From: Actinomycetes bacterium
GTDB lineage: Bacteria > Actinomycetota > Acidimicrobiia > Acidimicrobiales > Palsa-688
Direction: 5' to 3'
DNA: 58,762 nt
Assembly: GCA_021828475.1 (NCBI GenBank)
Contig: JAJZIY010000015.1
Coordinates: 1 to 58,762 of the forward strand
This document shows, piece by piece, positions 1-8,550 of this stretch. The position numbers and the translations under genes are program-made. Position 1 is the stretch's first letter, and each line of letters begins with the position of its first letter. The notes under the pieces are model-generated. The model did not search any database. It had not been told where the DNA came from and saw only the letters and a list, made by a program, of their open reading frames with translations.

Positions 1-489
1 AACGCAGTGCCGGCGAGGCCGGCGGCGAAGCGCACGATGACGGCCCGGGCGTGGGAGAGGGCCCGGGCGGGGAGGCAGAACAGCTCCCGTCGTGCCCGTT
101 TGGCGTGCGCTCGGACGCCGTCGGCACCGGCTCGTCCGAGGGCCTGGGCGAACACCGAGAGGTTGGTGGCCAGGTACGCGGGCCACGTCCACGCCTGGTT
201 CACCCCGAACTCCGCCTTCAGCCAGCCGACCGAGTCTCGAACGCCTCGGCCACCCCGAGCACCCGGTCCACCTCGGCCACCAGCGACAACCCCGCCCGCC
301 CCGTCACCGAGCGGTAGTCATCACCGATCACCACACGTCGCTTACAGGCGTCTGTCCTCGTCACCGAACGGGTGCCTTCCTTCTCAACAGCTCTGGGCCT
401 TCGACAAGCCAGGTTCTGTTGGAAGACAAGGCCTCGTTCGCGGATGGGCCCCGATCAGCCCGGCGCTACCTGTGGATCTAGGTCTGAGG
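1..489 (-). mobile_element. IS1380-type element remnant, copy 1 (internally deleted transposase, cut by window edge)
   Basis: Read on the minus strand from a GTG near 352, the sequence gives a typical IS1380 transposase N-terminus (VVIGDDYRSVTGRAGLSLVAE). It then passes almost directly into what looks like the family's C-terminal part: an asparagine-containing stretch around NQAWTWPAYLATNLSVF, followed by LPARALSHARAVIVRF. The whole DDE core is missing. At the junction the frame shifts by one base relative to the second copy at 10836-11112. About 137 bp of conserved non-coding sequence lies upstream of the GTG, so the element end is probably near 489. The left end lies outside the window. It is certainly inactive. 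Family assignment is by eye from conserved motifs. Confidence 0.7.
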
Positions 490-552
490 ACCTCGACCTT
501 CATGCGCGGATGCTCAGCCCGCAGGCACCCACACTCTGATACGAAGATTCCT

Positions 553-1797
553 CTAGCCGGCGGCGGGGAGGGGATTGAGGGTTACGTGGTAGCCCATGTT
601 GCGGAGTTGGTCGACGGCCCGCTTCTTGGCCTTGTCGGGGTTGAGGCGGGCGTAAAAGTCGGCGCCGGGGTCGGTGTAGACCTCGCCGGTGGTGAGCATG
701 TTCCAGATGGCGATGAGGGTGGCGTGCTCGACGGCGACGACCGCTTTGAGGGGTCCTCGTCGGGCGGCGATGCGCCGGTACTTCGCCGACAGGTAGGTGC
801 TGTTCGACCGTGCAGCGGCCATCGCCGCGACACCGAGGGCGCCCTTGAGATAGGGGTTGCCTGGCCTGGTGCGGGTGGATTTGACGTGCCCGGCTGACTC
901 GTTGCTCCCCGGGCAGGTCCCGGCCCATGACGCCAGGTGGGCGGCGGTGGGGAACTGGGTCATGTCACCGCCGGTCTCGGCGATGACTACGTCGGCGACG
1001 AGGGTCGAGATCCCCGGGATGGTTGCGATGAGCTCCCGGGCGCCGCGAAAGGGTTCGATCACTACCTCGATGTGGGCGGTGAGCTCGTCGATGACCTTGG
1101 TGTGGCGGTCGATCAAGTCGAGGTGCGCTTGGACCAAGAAGGCGTGGTGCTCGCCGAAGCGACCGGTGAGCGCCTCGGTCAACTCGGGGATCTTCAAGCG
1201 GAGCCGGCGTCTGGCCAACTCTGCCAGCACGGCCGGGTCGCGTTCACCGGCCACCAACGCAGCTAGCATGGCCCGGCCCGAGACGCCGGTCATGTCGCTG
1301 GCCACCGAGCTGAGCTTGATCCCGGCGTCTTCGAGGAGCTTCTCCAACCGTTGCACCTCCCGTGACCGGTCGCGGGTGATCGTGGTCCGGGTGCGGGTCA
1401 GATCCCGTAGCTGACGGATCGGTTCGGGCGGGATAAACGACCCTCGCACCAGGCCGTGCGCGCCCAGATCAGCCAGCCATGCTGCATCGGAGACATCGGT
1501 TTTGCGCCCCGGGAGGTTCTTGACGTGCCGGGCGTTGACCAGCATCACCTCGAAGGGGCCGTCCTCGAGGAGATAAAAGAAGGGCTTCCAGTAATCACTG
1601 GTCGCTTCTATCACCACCAAGGTCACCGCCTCGGTGATCAGATGGTCCCGCAACGCCAAGATCTGGTTGGTGACCGAACCCCACGTGGTCACCGTCGAAG
1701 TAGCTCTCGCCCGACCCGCGCTGGGCAAACGAACACACACCTTCGCGTCGCGCTTCGACACGTCGATCCCGGCGCAACGGGGATGGACCACATCCAC
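553..1797 (-). CDS. IS110-family transposase (DEDD recombinase)
   Basis: Full-length 414-residue transposase of an IS110-type insertion sequence. The N-terminal RuvC-like DEDD domain shows D12 in GIDVSKRDAKV, E64 in VVIEATSDYW and the D101/D104 pair in GRKTDVSDAAW. The C-terminal Transposase_20 domain begins around IPGISTLVADVV and holds the serine region CPGSNESAG, then the basic GNPYLKGAL segment. I chose the GTG at 1797 because AAGGAGGAGA sits just upstream. An upstream in-frame ATG at 1884 has no such site. Elements of this family move without terminal inverted repeats and are guided by an element-encoded bridge RNA. No frameshift is visible, so the protein may be active. Confidence 0.93.
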   Translation of the reverse strand: MDVVHPRCAGIDVSKRDAKVCVRLPSAGRARATSTVTTWGSVTNQILALRDHLITEAVTLVVIEATSDYWKPFFYLLEDGPFEVMLVNARHVKNLPGRKTDVSDAAWLADLGAHGLVRGSFIPPEPIRQLRDLTRTRTTITRDRSREVQRLEKLLEDAGIKLSSVASDMTGVSGRAMLAALVAGERDPAVLAELARRRLRLKIPELTEALTGRFGEHHAFLVQAHLDLIDRHTKVIDELTAHIEVVIEPFRGARELIATIPGISTLVADVVIAETGGDMTQFPTAAHLASWAGTCPGSNESAGHVKSTRTRPGNPYLKGALGVAAMAAARSNSTYLSAKYRRIAARRGPLKAVVAVEHATLIAIWNMLTTGEVYTDPGADFYARLNPDKAKKRAVDQLRNMGYHVTLNPLPAAG

Positions 1798-2185
1798 GGC
1801 TCTCTCCTCCTTCGTCGGGTCCGCCCCGGGGAGGGCAGGAAAGATCAGAAGTCTGATGCTCGTGCTCGAACGGCAACATTCCACGGTTCCCGTGGGAGCC
1901 CTCCACCACCATGCTCAATTACAGGCTCAACGGCACTACAGAGTGATCGGTGTCTGACCGGGACGGACCTCCCAGTCTCCCACCCCGTTGGTGTCCCGCC
2001 CCGAGCCCCGCCACAGACGTGCCCCGCTCACCAAAATCTTCGCTCACCCCCGGCGAGCCAACGGCTCCGAGATGCTCGGTTGTGAAGAGCCGCAATGGTG
2101 GACCAGTGAGCCCGACACACTGGCAGGCTGGTTCTCGAGCTCAGCTTGGGGGCACGACGCTGGAGGGGCTCCGGCGAGCGCCTTC
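1798..2185 (-). other. Non-coding flank upstream of the IS110 transposase; candidate bridge-RNA region
   Basis: This stretch of about 390 bp between the transposase start and the next gene has no convincing ORF on either strand. In the IS110 subgroup the structured bridge RNA is transcribed from the non-coding end next to the transposase 5' end, so any such RNA should lie here. I did not identify its loops or the outer boundary of the element. The assignment rests on family knowledge and position only. Confidence 0.3.
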
Positions 2186-2884
2186 TCAGTGACTGCTCAG
2201 GCTCGCTCGCCGCGCCCGGTCGACATGGACCGCGACGACGAGAGGGACGACCAGCGACACGACAAGCAGGGCGATCCCTGCGGGGAGGGGGAGGACCGAG
2301 CCGCCCGTCGTGCAGTGCGTGACGGTGGGCCGGCCAGGGCCCCCCGAGCCGGTACACGCAGTGCTGCTGGCCGTTAGAAGGTCGCCGAGGAGGACGATCG
2401 GCAAGGCCAGCCCGCCGGGGGTGAGCAGCGTGCCAAGGAGCTTGTCGCGAAGCCGCCACGTCGCTGACGACCACAGCAGGTACAGCCCGGCGAACCATCC
2501 CACCCAGAACACGAAGCTCCCGAACACCAAGAGCCACGGCACCCAGACGTCGGCTTGCAGAGGCTGCTGCGAGATCTCGGCGGCACCGGCCTCGGTGGGC
2601 GTGATCCGCCGGAGGGCGAAGACGACCAAGCCGGTGGCGAGGCCACCAAGCGCACCTACGACCGCAGCCGGAAGGCCCAACTCGACGACCGCGAATGGCG
2701 CTGTCGGTGGGTTGGTGAGAAGCCCTACCACCAAACCGGCAATGCCCCCGGCGATGCCGGCGAACGCCGCTCCCATGACGGCAGCGCGCGGAAGAAGCGG
2801 CAGCGTCACTAGCGCCCGCAGCGCTCTCGTCACGGGCTCCACTGTCGGCCCCCAACCTTCGCGTGGGGTCGGCGGCGCGTTCAT
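2186..2884 (-). CDS. Polytopic membrane protein co-transcribed with a TetR regulator
   Basis: A 232-residue protein with about five hydrophobic segments: AAVMGAAFAGIAGGIAGLVV, FAVVELGLPAAVVGALGG, WLLVFGSFVFWVGWFAGLYL, GLALPIVLLGDLL, and a C-terminal segment around ALLVVSLVVPLVVAV. No family signature was recognised. The ATG at 2884 overlaps the stop of the TetR gene (ATGA) and has AGGAGG six bases upstream. A longer upstream reading is only the antisense-frame extension into TetR. The tight coupling suggests that this protein is the target or effector of the TetR regulator. It could be a small efflux or sensing protein, but the function is unknown. Confidence 0.75.
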   Translation of the reverse strand: MNAPPTPREGWGPTVEPVTRALRALVTLPLLPRAAVMGAAFAGIAGGIAGLVVGLLTNPPTAPFAVVELGLPAAVVGALGGLATGLVVFALRRITPTEAGAAEISQQPLQADVWVPWLLVFGSFVFWVGWFAGLYLLWSSATWRLRDKLLGTLLTPGGLALPIVLLGDLLTASSTACTGSGGPGRPTVTHCTTGGSVLPLPAGIALLVVSLVVPLVVAVHVDRARRASLSSH

Positions 2885-3549
2885 TTGGCCTCCTGGGGTG
2901 GATCGTCGGGTGAGCTTGGGGCCAGGCCCAGCACCTCGACGAGGGGTGCGACCTGCTTGGCGCGCTCGAACAGGCTCAACGCTGCGGCCCGGTCGCCGTC
3001 GAGATGGCTGAGCAGCTCGAGGCCGAGGTAGAGGGCGACGGCTCCATGGGCGAGCTCGCCCGATGGGAGCAGCGATGCCAGGGGCGTCCTGCCAACGACG
3101 GAGTCGATTGCCTTGCGTGCGAAGTCTCGCCACGGGGCGATGCGGGCTGCCACCTCCGCTCCGAGTCCCGGGGTCGAGGCCGCCCCGGCGATCATCTCCA
3201 CGAGGACCGTCACGTGACCGGCCTCGATGTCTTCAGCGAAGATCGCCGCTGCCACCTCGACCAGCTCCGCTGGCGAGGCGGCCCGTTCGACCGCCGCGCC
3301 GTAACGTGCCAAGCGCGCTGCGCTCACCGCGTCGAGCGCCGCGAGCAACAAGCTGGCGACGGACCCGAAGTGGTAGAAGACCAGCGCCTGGTTGCACCCG
3401 GCCCGAGCGGCGATCGCCCGGGCGCTCGCACCGGCGAACCCCTCCGCCCTCAGGGTCTCGATGGCCGCGTCCACGAGCAGCTTTCTGGTCTCAGCGGACC
3501 TCCCCGCTCCCCCGCCCGCCAAGCGGCTCGACGGTCCAGACCGTGCCAT
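2881..3549 (-). CDS. TetR-family transcriptional regulator
   Basis: A 222-residue regulator. The N-terminal TetR helix-turn-helix runs from RKLLVDAAIETLRAEG to CNQALVFYHFGSVASLL (about residues 20-70), followed by an all-helical ligand-binding domain. I chose the ATG at 3549 because GAGGTG lies upstream; an earlier in-frame start at 3567 lacks a ribosome binding site. The stop overlaps the start of the membrane protein gene. A perfect inverted repeat just upstream (3574-3587) is a likely autoregulatory operator. The ligand cannot be predicted. Confidence 0.9.
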   Translation of the reverse strand: MARSGPSSRLAGGGAGRSAETRKLLVDAAIETLRAEGFAGASARAIAARAGCNQALVFYHFGSVASLLLAALDAVSAARLARYGAAVERAASPAELVEVAAAIFAEDIEAGHVTVLVEMIAGAASTPGLGAEVAARIAPWRDFARKAIDSVVGRTPLASLLPSGELAHGAVALYLGLELLSHLDGDRAAALSLFERAKQVAPLVEVLGLAPSSPDDPPQEAK

Positions 3550-3573
3550 GCACACCTCGCTAAGCAATCACAC

Positions 3574-3587
3574 TGAGCATCTGCTCA
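3574..3587. promoter_or_regulatory. Palindrome upstream of tetR: candidate operator
   Basis: TGAGCATCTGCTCA is a perfect 6-bp inverted repeat with a 2-bp centre, about 25 bp upstream of the tetR start codon. Position and symmetry fit an autoregulatory TetR operator. Binding by this protein is inferred. Confidence 0.45.
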
Positions 3588-3825
3588 AGACGCTATCAGA
3601 GCGCCCGAGCCCATCTGCCGCTCCGCCAGCCGCGGGGACGGGCCAACGCCGAACGACCCCTGCGCCAACTGGGCGAGCAGCGAGGTGCCCGGCCAGCTCG
3701 AGCCGCCGAGGTCGGCAGCCACGGCAACGTCGAAGCGGTGAGCAGGTGCGTCCCGGCGCGCCTCGATCACCGCGAGGATCGCCCGCGGTGGTGTCAGGGC
3801 TTGTCGCCTGATCCCAGCAGAGCAC

Positions 3826-3854
3826 TTGTGGGTTCGGCTGATGCTAGCTAGAGT
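3826..3854 (+). promoter_or_regulatory. Leaderless promoter of the YtrA-type regulator gene
   Basis: TTGTGG (3826-3831), 17 bp, then TAGAGT (3849-3854). Only six bases separate the -10 hexamer from the ATG at 3861, so transcription should begin at or next to the A of the start codon. No Shine-Dalgarno sequence is present, which agrees with a leaderless mRNA. Confidence 0.5.
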
Positions 3855-3860
3855 CAAACC

Positions 3861-4214
3861 ATGTTCATCCGTATGGAGGGCAGCGAAGCCCAGCCATACT
3901 TCTTGCGGGTCGCCGCCGGAGTGCGCCGGGCGATCGCCGAGGAGAGCGTTGCCCCGGGCGAGCGGCTCCCCCAGGCCAAGGAGCTGGCCGAGGGTCTCGG
4001 GGTCAACCTGCACACGGTGTTGCGCGCCTACGGCGTGCTTCGCGACGAGGGGTTGGTGGAGATGGGCCGCGGGCGCGCCGTGCGGGTGGCGCCGGCCGCG
4101 TCGGCCGGCCGGGCGCGAGTAGCTGAGATGGTCGAGCGCCTGGCCGCCGAGGCCCGCCGATGGGGCCTGGCCCCCGAAGAGGCCGGGGCGCTGGTCACCG
4201 AGGCGATGCGATGA
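3861..4214 (+). CDS. GntR-family regulator, YtrA-like short type
   Basis: A 117-residue protein made almost entirely of a GntR winged helix (LPQAKELAEGLGVNLHTVLR is the recognition region) with a short helical tail and no large effector domain. This is the YtrA architecture. Proteins of that group usually repress adjacent transporter or membrane genes. The stop codon overlaps the start of the downstream membrane protein (ATGA), so the two are translationally coupled. The mRNA is probably leaderless. Confidence 0.88.
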   Translation: MFIRMEGSEAQPYFLRVAAGVRRAIAEESVAPGERLPQAKELAEGLGVNLHTVLRAYGVLRDEGLVEMGRGRAVRVAPAASAGRARVAEMVERLAAEARRWGLAPEEAGALVTEAMR

Positions 4215-5197
4215 CCCTCACCGCCTATCCACGTCAACTTCCGCTCCCGCAGACGGTGCGCCCCTGGCCATGGTGGCGGCGCGTTGTGGCTCTGGTCTCG
4301 GGCTGGGCGGTCGGCTTCGGCATCTGCTGGGCTGCGACCAGCGAGCACCTCTGGCGCTGGGCGCCTAGCGCGTCGGGACTCGCCGGTGTCATCCATGACC
4401 CCGGGCTCGCGATGGCCATCGCCGCCCTCGTTGGCGGCGCCGCGGTGATAGCTCTGGTGGCGCGGGGAGCCAAAGTGGACCGTTTCGACCTGCTAAGGGG
4501 AGCGGCTGTGGGAGCCCGGCGCAACCCGGCGTCGGTGTCGCTCCAGGAGCGGGCTGCCCTCTTCGTCACCGTCGGTGCCCCCCGGGTGCGCGTGGCAGTC
4601 AGCGCGGTGAGCTGGGCGGCCTTCGCGGCGCTCTTCGCAGTGCCGTTCCGTTTTTGGTTACTGCCCATAGCCGTCGGCGTGGCGGCGGTCTACCACTTGC
4701 AGACCCTTGCCCCACTGCGGATCCGCATCGGCCCGGGTGGGGTGCGGGTCGCCTCCCGACTCGGCTGGCGTCTCGCGCACGTGCCGCTCGAGGCGGTCAC
4801 CGCCGCCGGCTCCGCCTACCTGGACCTGACCTCCCTAGCCGGGCCGGTCGCCGGCCGACTGCACGGCCACCGCAGGTTGCTGGCCGCCTGGGTGCGCCAC
4901 AACGGCCCGGCGCTGACCTTGAACCTGGCCGATGGCGGCCTGGTGGTCATCGGCATGCCCGACGCGGAGCGCGCCGCCGGGCTCATCGCTGGGCTGGCCG
5001 GCCTCGACCACTCAGCCACATCCCCGCCCGCCCCGTGGCCGGCGGACCTGCTCGAGCCCGACACCCACCAAGAGGCGGTGGCCCTCCTGGTGCAGGGACG
5101 CAAGCTCGCTGCGGTAAAGCTCATCCTCGAGCGCACGAACCTGAGCATGCGGGAGGCCCGGCGAGTCGTCGAGGCCATCTCCGCGACGTCGCGATAA
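4211..5197 (+). CDS. Membrane protein with a C-terminal L7/L12-like domain
   Basis: A 328-residue protein. The N-terminal half holds about four membrane segments, including VVALVSGWAVGFGICWAA, AMAIAALVGGAAVIALVA, VRVAVSAVSWAAFAALFAV and LLPIAVGVAAVYHL. A soluble region with a PH-like (DUF1648/PPP-like) feel around LRIRIGPGGVRVASRLGWR follows. The last 45 residues, around GRKLAAVKLILERTNLSMRE, match the ribosomal bL12 C-terminal fold pattern (xAIKLvre.tgL.L.EAk..Ve). The start is the ATG overlapping the stop of the GntR gene. Small L12-tailed proteins are known in actinobacteria but their role is unclear. The YtrA partner suggests cell-envelope stress or transport. I infer the function only that far. 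Confidence 0.8.
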   Translation: MTLTAYPRQLPLPQTVRPWPWWRRVVALVSGWAVGFGICWAATSEHLWRWAPSASGLAGVIHDPGLAMAIAALVGGAAVIALVARGAKVDRFDLLRGAAVGARRNPASVSLQERAALFVTVGAPRVRVAVSAVSWAAFAALFAVPFRFWLLPIAVGVAAVYHLQTLAPLRIRIGPGGVRVASRLGWRLAHVPLEAVTAAGSAYLDLTSLAGPVAGRLHGHRRLLAAWVRHNGPALTLNLADGGLVVIGMPDAERAAGLIAGLAGLDHSATSPPAPWPADLLEPDTHQEAVALLVQGRKLAAVKLILERTNLSMREARRVVEAISATSR

Positions 5198-5322
5198 CTT
5201 CCGACGTTCGATGCGAGCGAAGGCCAGCCCGGCGCTCCCGGTGCGGCGTCGCAATTGACGATGGACTTGCGGGACGCGCGGCTCCTGGCGGTGCGAGGAC
5301 GACCCCGCCAGGATCAAGGGTC

Positions 5323-6696
5323 GTGAGCGCGCTCGACGAGATCCTCTCCGACCTCGGGATCACGGAAGGGGCGGTACCCGTCACAGCCCCAGCGAGGGAG
5401 CTGCTTCCCTCGCCCCTTTCGGTGACCGAGTGCGCTGTCAGCTCGGTGGCCGCGTGCTTGGGGGCAGCCGCCGAGCTGATGGCGGCCCGTACGGGCCACC
5501 GGCCCGAGGTCAGCCTCGACGCGGCGCAGGTGGTCGCGGCGGTCAGGAGCGAGGTCTGGTTGCGCGACCCGACCGGAGAGGAGATCAGGGGGTTCGCCCC
5601 GCTGTCGCGGCTGTGGCGAACGGCGGACGGCTGGGCCCGGACACATGCCAACTACCCCTGGCACCGCCAGGCCCTACTCGACGCCTTCGGAGTGCCCGAC
5701 GGTGACAACGCGGTGGTCGAGCGGGTCCTGGGGGCAACCTTTGCCGGCCTGGCGGCCACCGAGATCGAACAGCGCGCCTACGCGTCGGGGGCGCTGGCGG
5801 TGGCTGCCCGCAACACGGAGCAGTGGCGGTCGATCCCCGCCGGGGCGGCGGTTGACGCCACCTCACTGGTGGCGATCGACGAGCTGGTCGGGAACGCACC
5901 ACCGCTCGGTCCCTCCGGGCCGCTGCCCGCGTCGGGTGTCCGGGTGCTCGACCTCACCCGGGTCATCGCCGGCCCCACCGGCACCAGGATGCTCGGCGCG
6001 CTCGGTGCCGAGGTGCTTCGCATCGACCCCCCGGGCCGCCCCGAGCTTCCCCTCCACGCCGTCGACGGGGTGATCGGCAAAGCCTCGGCGATCCTCGACG
6101 CGGCCACCCGGCGCGGCAAGGAGACCGTTGAGGAGCTGCTCGCCCAAGCGGACGTGGTCGTGAGCGGCTATCGCCCCGGCGCCCTCCGCCGCCTCGGGCT
6201 GGAGCCCGACCAGCTCGCCGAGTGCCACCCCCACCTGATCGTGGCATCGCTGTCCGCGTGGGGTCCCGGCGCCTGGGAGGCCCGGCGCGGCTTCGACAGC
6301 CTCGTGCAGATCGCCTCGGGTATCGGCTCGTCCACCAGCACCGACGGGGACCGCCCCGGGGTCCTGCCCTGTCAGCTCCTCGATCACGCCACCGGCTATC
6401 TCCTCGCTGCCGGCGTCCTGGCGGCTCTGGCCCGCCGCGCCCGCACCGGGCAGGTAACGCACGTGCGCGTCTCCCTCGCCCGCACCGCCAAGTGGCTCCT
6501 CGACCAGCCGGCGCTGTTAGGGAAAGCCCGATCGCCCCAGACCGAGGCGGAGGTGGCCCCGTACCGAGTGGCCCTCGGCAACGGGTGGAGCGCCATCGGA
6601 CCACCTGGACGCCTCGACGACCGCCCATTGGCCTGGCCCCACCTGCCCCCGCACTACGGCGGTGCCGTCCCTGCGTGGAGTGACCCGGCTCCGTAG
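5323..6696 (+). CDS. CaiB/BaiF (class III) CoA-transferase family protein
   Basis: A 457-residue protein. Residues from about 206 onward show the class III CoA-transferase core: VRVLDLTRVIAGPTGTRMLG near the CoA site and VVVSGYRPGALRRLGL, LSAWGPGAWEARRGFDSLVQ later. The N-terminal 190 residues are a second, diverged half seen in some actinobacterial members. I chose the GTG at 5323 over a much longer reading from 4654, because that reading overlaps the preceding gene in another frame. GGATCAAGGG precedes the GTG. The acyl-CoA substrates cannot be predicted, since the neighbours are not related metabolic genes. Confidence 0.85.
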   Translation: MSALDEILSDLGITEGAVPVTAPARELLPSPLSVTECAVSSVAACLGAAAELMAARTGHRPEVSLDAAQVVAAVRSEVWLRDPTGEEIRGFAPLSRLWRTADGWARTHANYPWHRQALLDAFGVPDGDNAVVERVLGATFAGLAATEIEQRAYASGALAVAARNTEQWRSIPAGAAVDATSLVAIDELVGNAPPLGPSGPLPASGVRVLDLTRVIAGPTGTRMLGALGAEVLRIDPPGRPELPLHAVDGVIGKASAILDAATRRGKETVEELLAQADVVVSGYRPGALRRLGLEPDQLAECHPHLIVASLSAWGPGAWEARRGFDSLVQIASGIGSSTSTDGDRPGVLPCQLLDHATGYLLAAGVLAALARRARTGQVTHVRVSLARTAKWLLDQPALLGKARSPQTEAEVAPYRVALGNGWSAIGPPGRLDDRPLAWPHLPPHYGGAVPAWSDPAP

Positions 6697-6836
6697 CGTT
6701 TACGGATCGCTCTACGGGATAGTCCGTTGCTTGAGCACCGTCTCGGCCGGCCGAGCGTCGCGGTTCCGTTGACGCTCGCGGTAGTTGGCCATCTTGACTC
6801 GGGCGCCTGTGGGTGCCGAGAACCCGTCCGCCCAGG

Positions 6837-7544
6837 TCAGGTGAGCTCGACGACCGCTGTGCCGACCCTCGCCTTCAGCGCAGCCGGGGTGCCGACCTCG
6901 ACGACTCGTCCGTGCTCGATGATGACCACCTCGTCGGCGAGCGCATCGGCCTCTTCGAGGTACTGGGTGGTGAGCAGCGCCGTCGTCCCTCCGGCCACGA
7001 GCTCGCGGACCGTCTCCCACAGCCACAGCCGGCTCTCGGGGTCGAGGCCGGTGGTTGGCTCGTCGAGGAAGATCACCGGCGGGCGGTGCACGAGCGCGGC
7101 GGCGATGTCGAGGCGCCGGCGCATCCCGCCCGAGTAGGTGCGCACCAGTCGGTCCGCCGCGTCGGTGAGACCGAAGCGTTCCGCCAGCTCGACGGCGTGG
7201 CGACGTGCCTTCTCGCGCCCGAGGCGACTCAGCCGGCCGATCAGCACGAGGTTCTCCTTCCCGGTCAGGTTGGCGTCGACGGCCGCGAACTGGCCGGCGA
7301 AGCCGATGATCTGGCGCACGCCGGCCGGATCGCGGACGACGTCGCGCCCGTACACCCGGGCGACCCCGCTATCAGGCCGCAGCGCGGTGGCGAGGATCGC
7401 CACCGTCGTGGTCTTGCCCGATCCGTTGGGGCCGAGCAGCCCGGTGACGGTGCCCGGCGCCACCTCGAAGCCGATCCCGTCGAGGGCGACGAGAGCTCCG
7501 TAGGACTTGGCGAGGTCGTCGACGACGATCGCAGCTTCACCCAC
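6837..7544 (-). CDS. ABC transporter ATP-binding protein, DrrA-like, apparently C-terminally truncated
   Basis: A 235-residue ATPase: Walker A GPNGSGKTT at residues 38-46, signature YSGGMRRRLD, Walker B VIFLDEP, and TTQYLEEAD, where Gln occupies the H-loop position as in the DrrA family. I chose the GTG at 7544 because GGAGAGGAG precedes it; upstream extensions run antisense to a TetR remnant. DrrA proteins normally exceed 300 residues, whereas this one stops right after the NBD (KARVGTAVVELT). No DrrB-type permease is adjacent. It is therefore likely a remnant of a drug-export operon, although an orphan functional NBD is possible. Confidence 0.8.
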   Translation of the reverse strand: MGEAAIVVDDLAKSYGALVALDGIGFEVAPGTVTGLLGPNGSGKTTTVAILATALRPDSGVARVYGRDVVRDPAGVRQIIGFAGQFAAVDANLTGKENLVLIGRLSRLGREKARRHAVELAERFGLTDAADRLVRTYSGGMRRRLDIAAALVHRPPVIFLDEPTTGLDPESRLWLWETVRELVAGGTTALLTTQYLEEADALADEVVIIEHGRVVEVGTPAALKARVGTAVVELT

Positions 7545-7559
7545 CGGTTGCTCCTCTCC

Positions 7560-7880
7560 ACCCGGGATGCCACCGTCTACTACCAGTTCGGCTCCAAGTC
7601 CGGCCTGCTCGAGGCGCTCTGCGACGACCTGGCCGCCTCGGGCCAGATGGGCGACCTCGCCAAGGTCTTCACCACCCCTGACCCGCTCGACGCGCTCCAC
7701 GCCTTCGTCGCCGCCAAGGGCTCCGGGCCCTCCTCGCACGCCTCGCCGAGCACCCCGGAGCTCTCACCCCGAGCCGAGATCCCGAGGCGCTCGTCAACGT
7801 GCTGCACACCCTGACCAGCTTCGAGACCTTCGACTCCCTCGCCGGGCCGGACCGCACCCCTACCGACGTCGTGCCCGCGA
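7560..7880 (+). pseudogene. TetR-family regulator remnant (frameshifted, N-terminus missing)
   Basis: In one frame, ATVYYQFGSKSGLLEALCDD is the end of a TetR helix-turn-helix, followed by DPLDALHAFVAAK. Near 7718 the reading continues in another frame as LRALLARLAEHPG, then VNVLHTLTSFETFDSLAG, which is the expected C-terminal domain. The first helices are absent and no start codon is available. It lies head-to-head with the DrrA-like ATPase, probably its former regulator. Confidence 0.7.
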
Positions 7881-7999
7881 CTGGGTCCTGGGCAGGGGAT
7901 GTCGGCCGGCGTTCACAGGCTGGTCCTGAGCGCGCTGGCGACCGGGCTGGTCCTCGTGCCGTTCTTGACGGGCTCGTCTTCGATGCCGTGCGCGTTCTT

Positions 8000-8374
8000 T
8001 CATCGCGATCGGTCAAGCGTCACCGGACCGTAGGCACCGAAGCCTCTGCAGACACGACCGTCACGGAAGGTCAAGACTTCCGCTACGGCCTGCTGCCGCT
8101 CGTTGCGATAGTTGATCACTATCGAGTCCACCGAGATGAGAACCTCCTCGAGACAGAAGAGAAGGTCGGGCAACTGCTCGAGGCCCCTTCCCCAGTAGGC
8201 GCGAAGGGCTTCCTTGCCCCGTACCTCGCCCCGCGGCTCTCCCATCAGCTCCACGACTCTCGGCGAGGCGAAGACGACGTCGTCGGTGTAGTGCTCGAGG
8301 ATGCGTTCGAGGTCGTGGGAGTTCCAAGCAGCGACCCACTCCTGGGCGAAGTTCTGCGCGAAAGCGAGGTCCAT
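8000..8374 (-). CDS. SnoaL/NTF2-like fold protein
   Basis: A 124-residue protein of the SnoaL-like alpha+beta barrel type. The pattern WVAAWNSHDLERILEHYTDDVVF near the N-terminus, followed by GKEALRAYW, is typical. Members are small isomerases/hydrolases or ligand-binding proteins, and the substrate is not predictable. The ATG at 8374 has no Shine-Dalgarno sequence but follows TATCAT by seven bases, which suggests a leaderless message. A longer reading to 8599 is not supported. Confidence 0.8.
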   Translation of the reverse strand: MDLAFAQNFAQEWVAAWNSHDLERILEHYTDDVVFASPRVVELMGEPRGEVRGKEALRAYWGRGLEQLPDLLFCLEEVLISVDSIVINYRNERQQAVAEVLTFRDGRVCRGFGAYGPVTLDRSR

Positions 8375-8550
8375 TGGCAGGATGATACATGTCGTCCCGG
8401 TGAGCCGTCCCCTTACGAAGACGGCCGCCACCCCACCGTCGGCACTTCGCGTACGCCGTAGCGGGTTCGTTTTCCGGCTCGTTGTCGCGTGCGCTGACCG
8501 GCGCCGCACGTACCTGCGTGGCTGCCACTCGGGCGGTAGCGTCGTTCCGG

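Noticed and set aside
2080..2160. Sequence resembling an insertion-sequence end (CTGGTCCACCATTGCGGC on the minus strand)
   Set aside because: It reminded me of IS21-type ends, but no second end or transposase could be found, so I could not support it.
4654..5322. N-terminal extension of the CoA-transferase reading frame
   Set aside because: It overlaps the upstream membrane-protein gene in another frame, is Arg/Pro/Gly-rich and not protein-like. The GTG at 5323 fits the family start.
6697..6836. Imperfect inverted repeat (CGTAGCG...CGCTCTACG) and a 26-codon minus ORF
   Set aside because: The stem is short and interrupted, no T tract follows, and the ORF has no support. Not called as terminator or gene.
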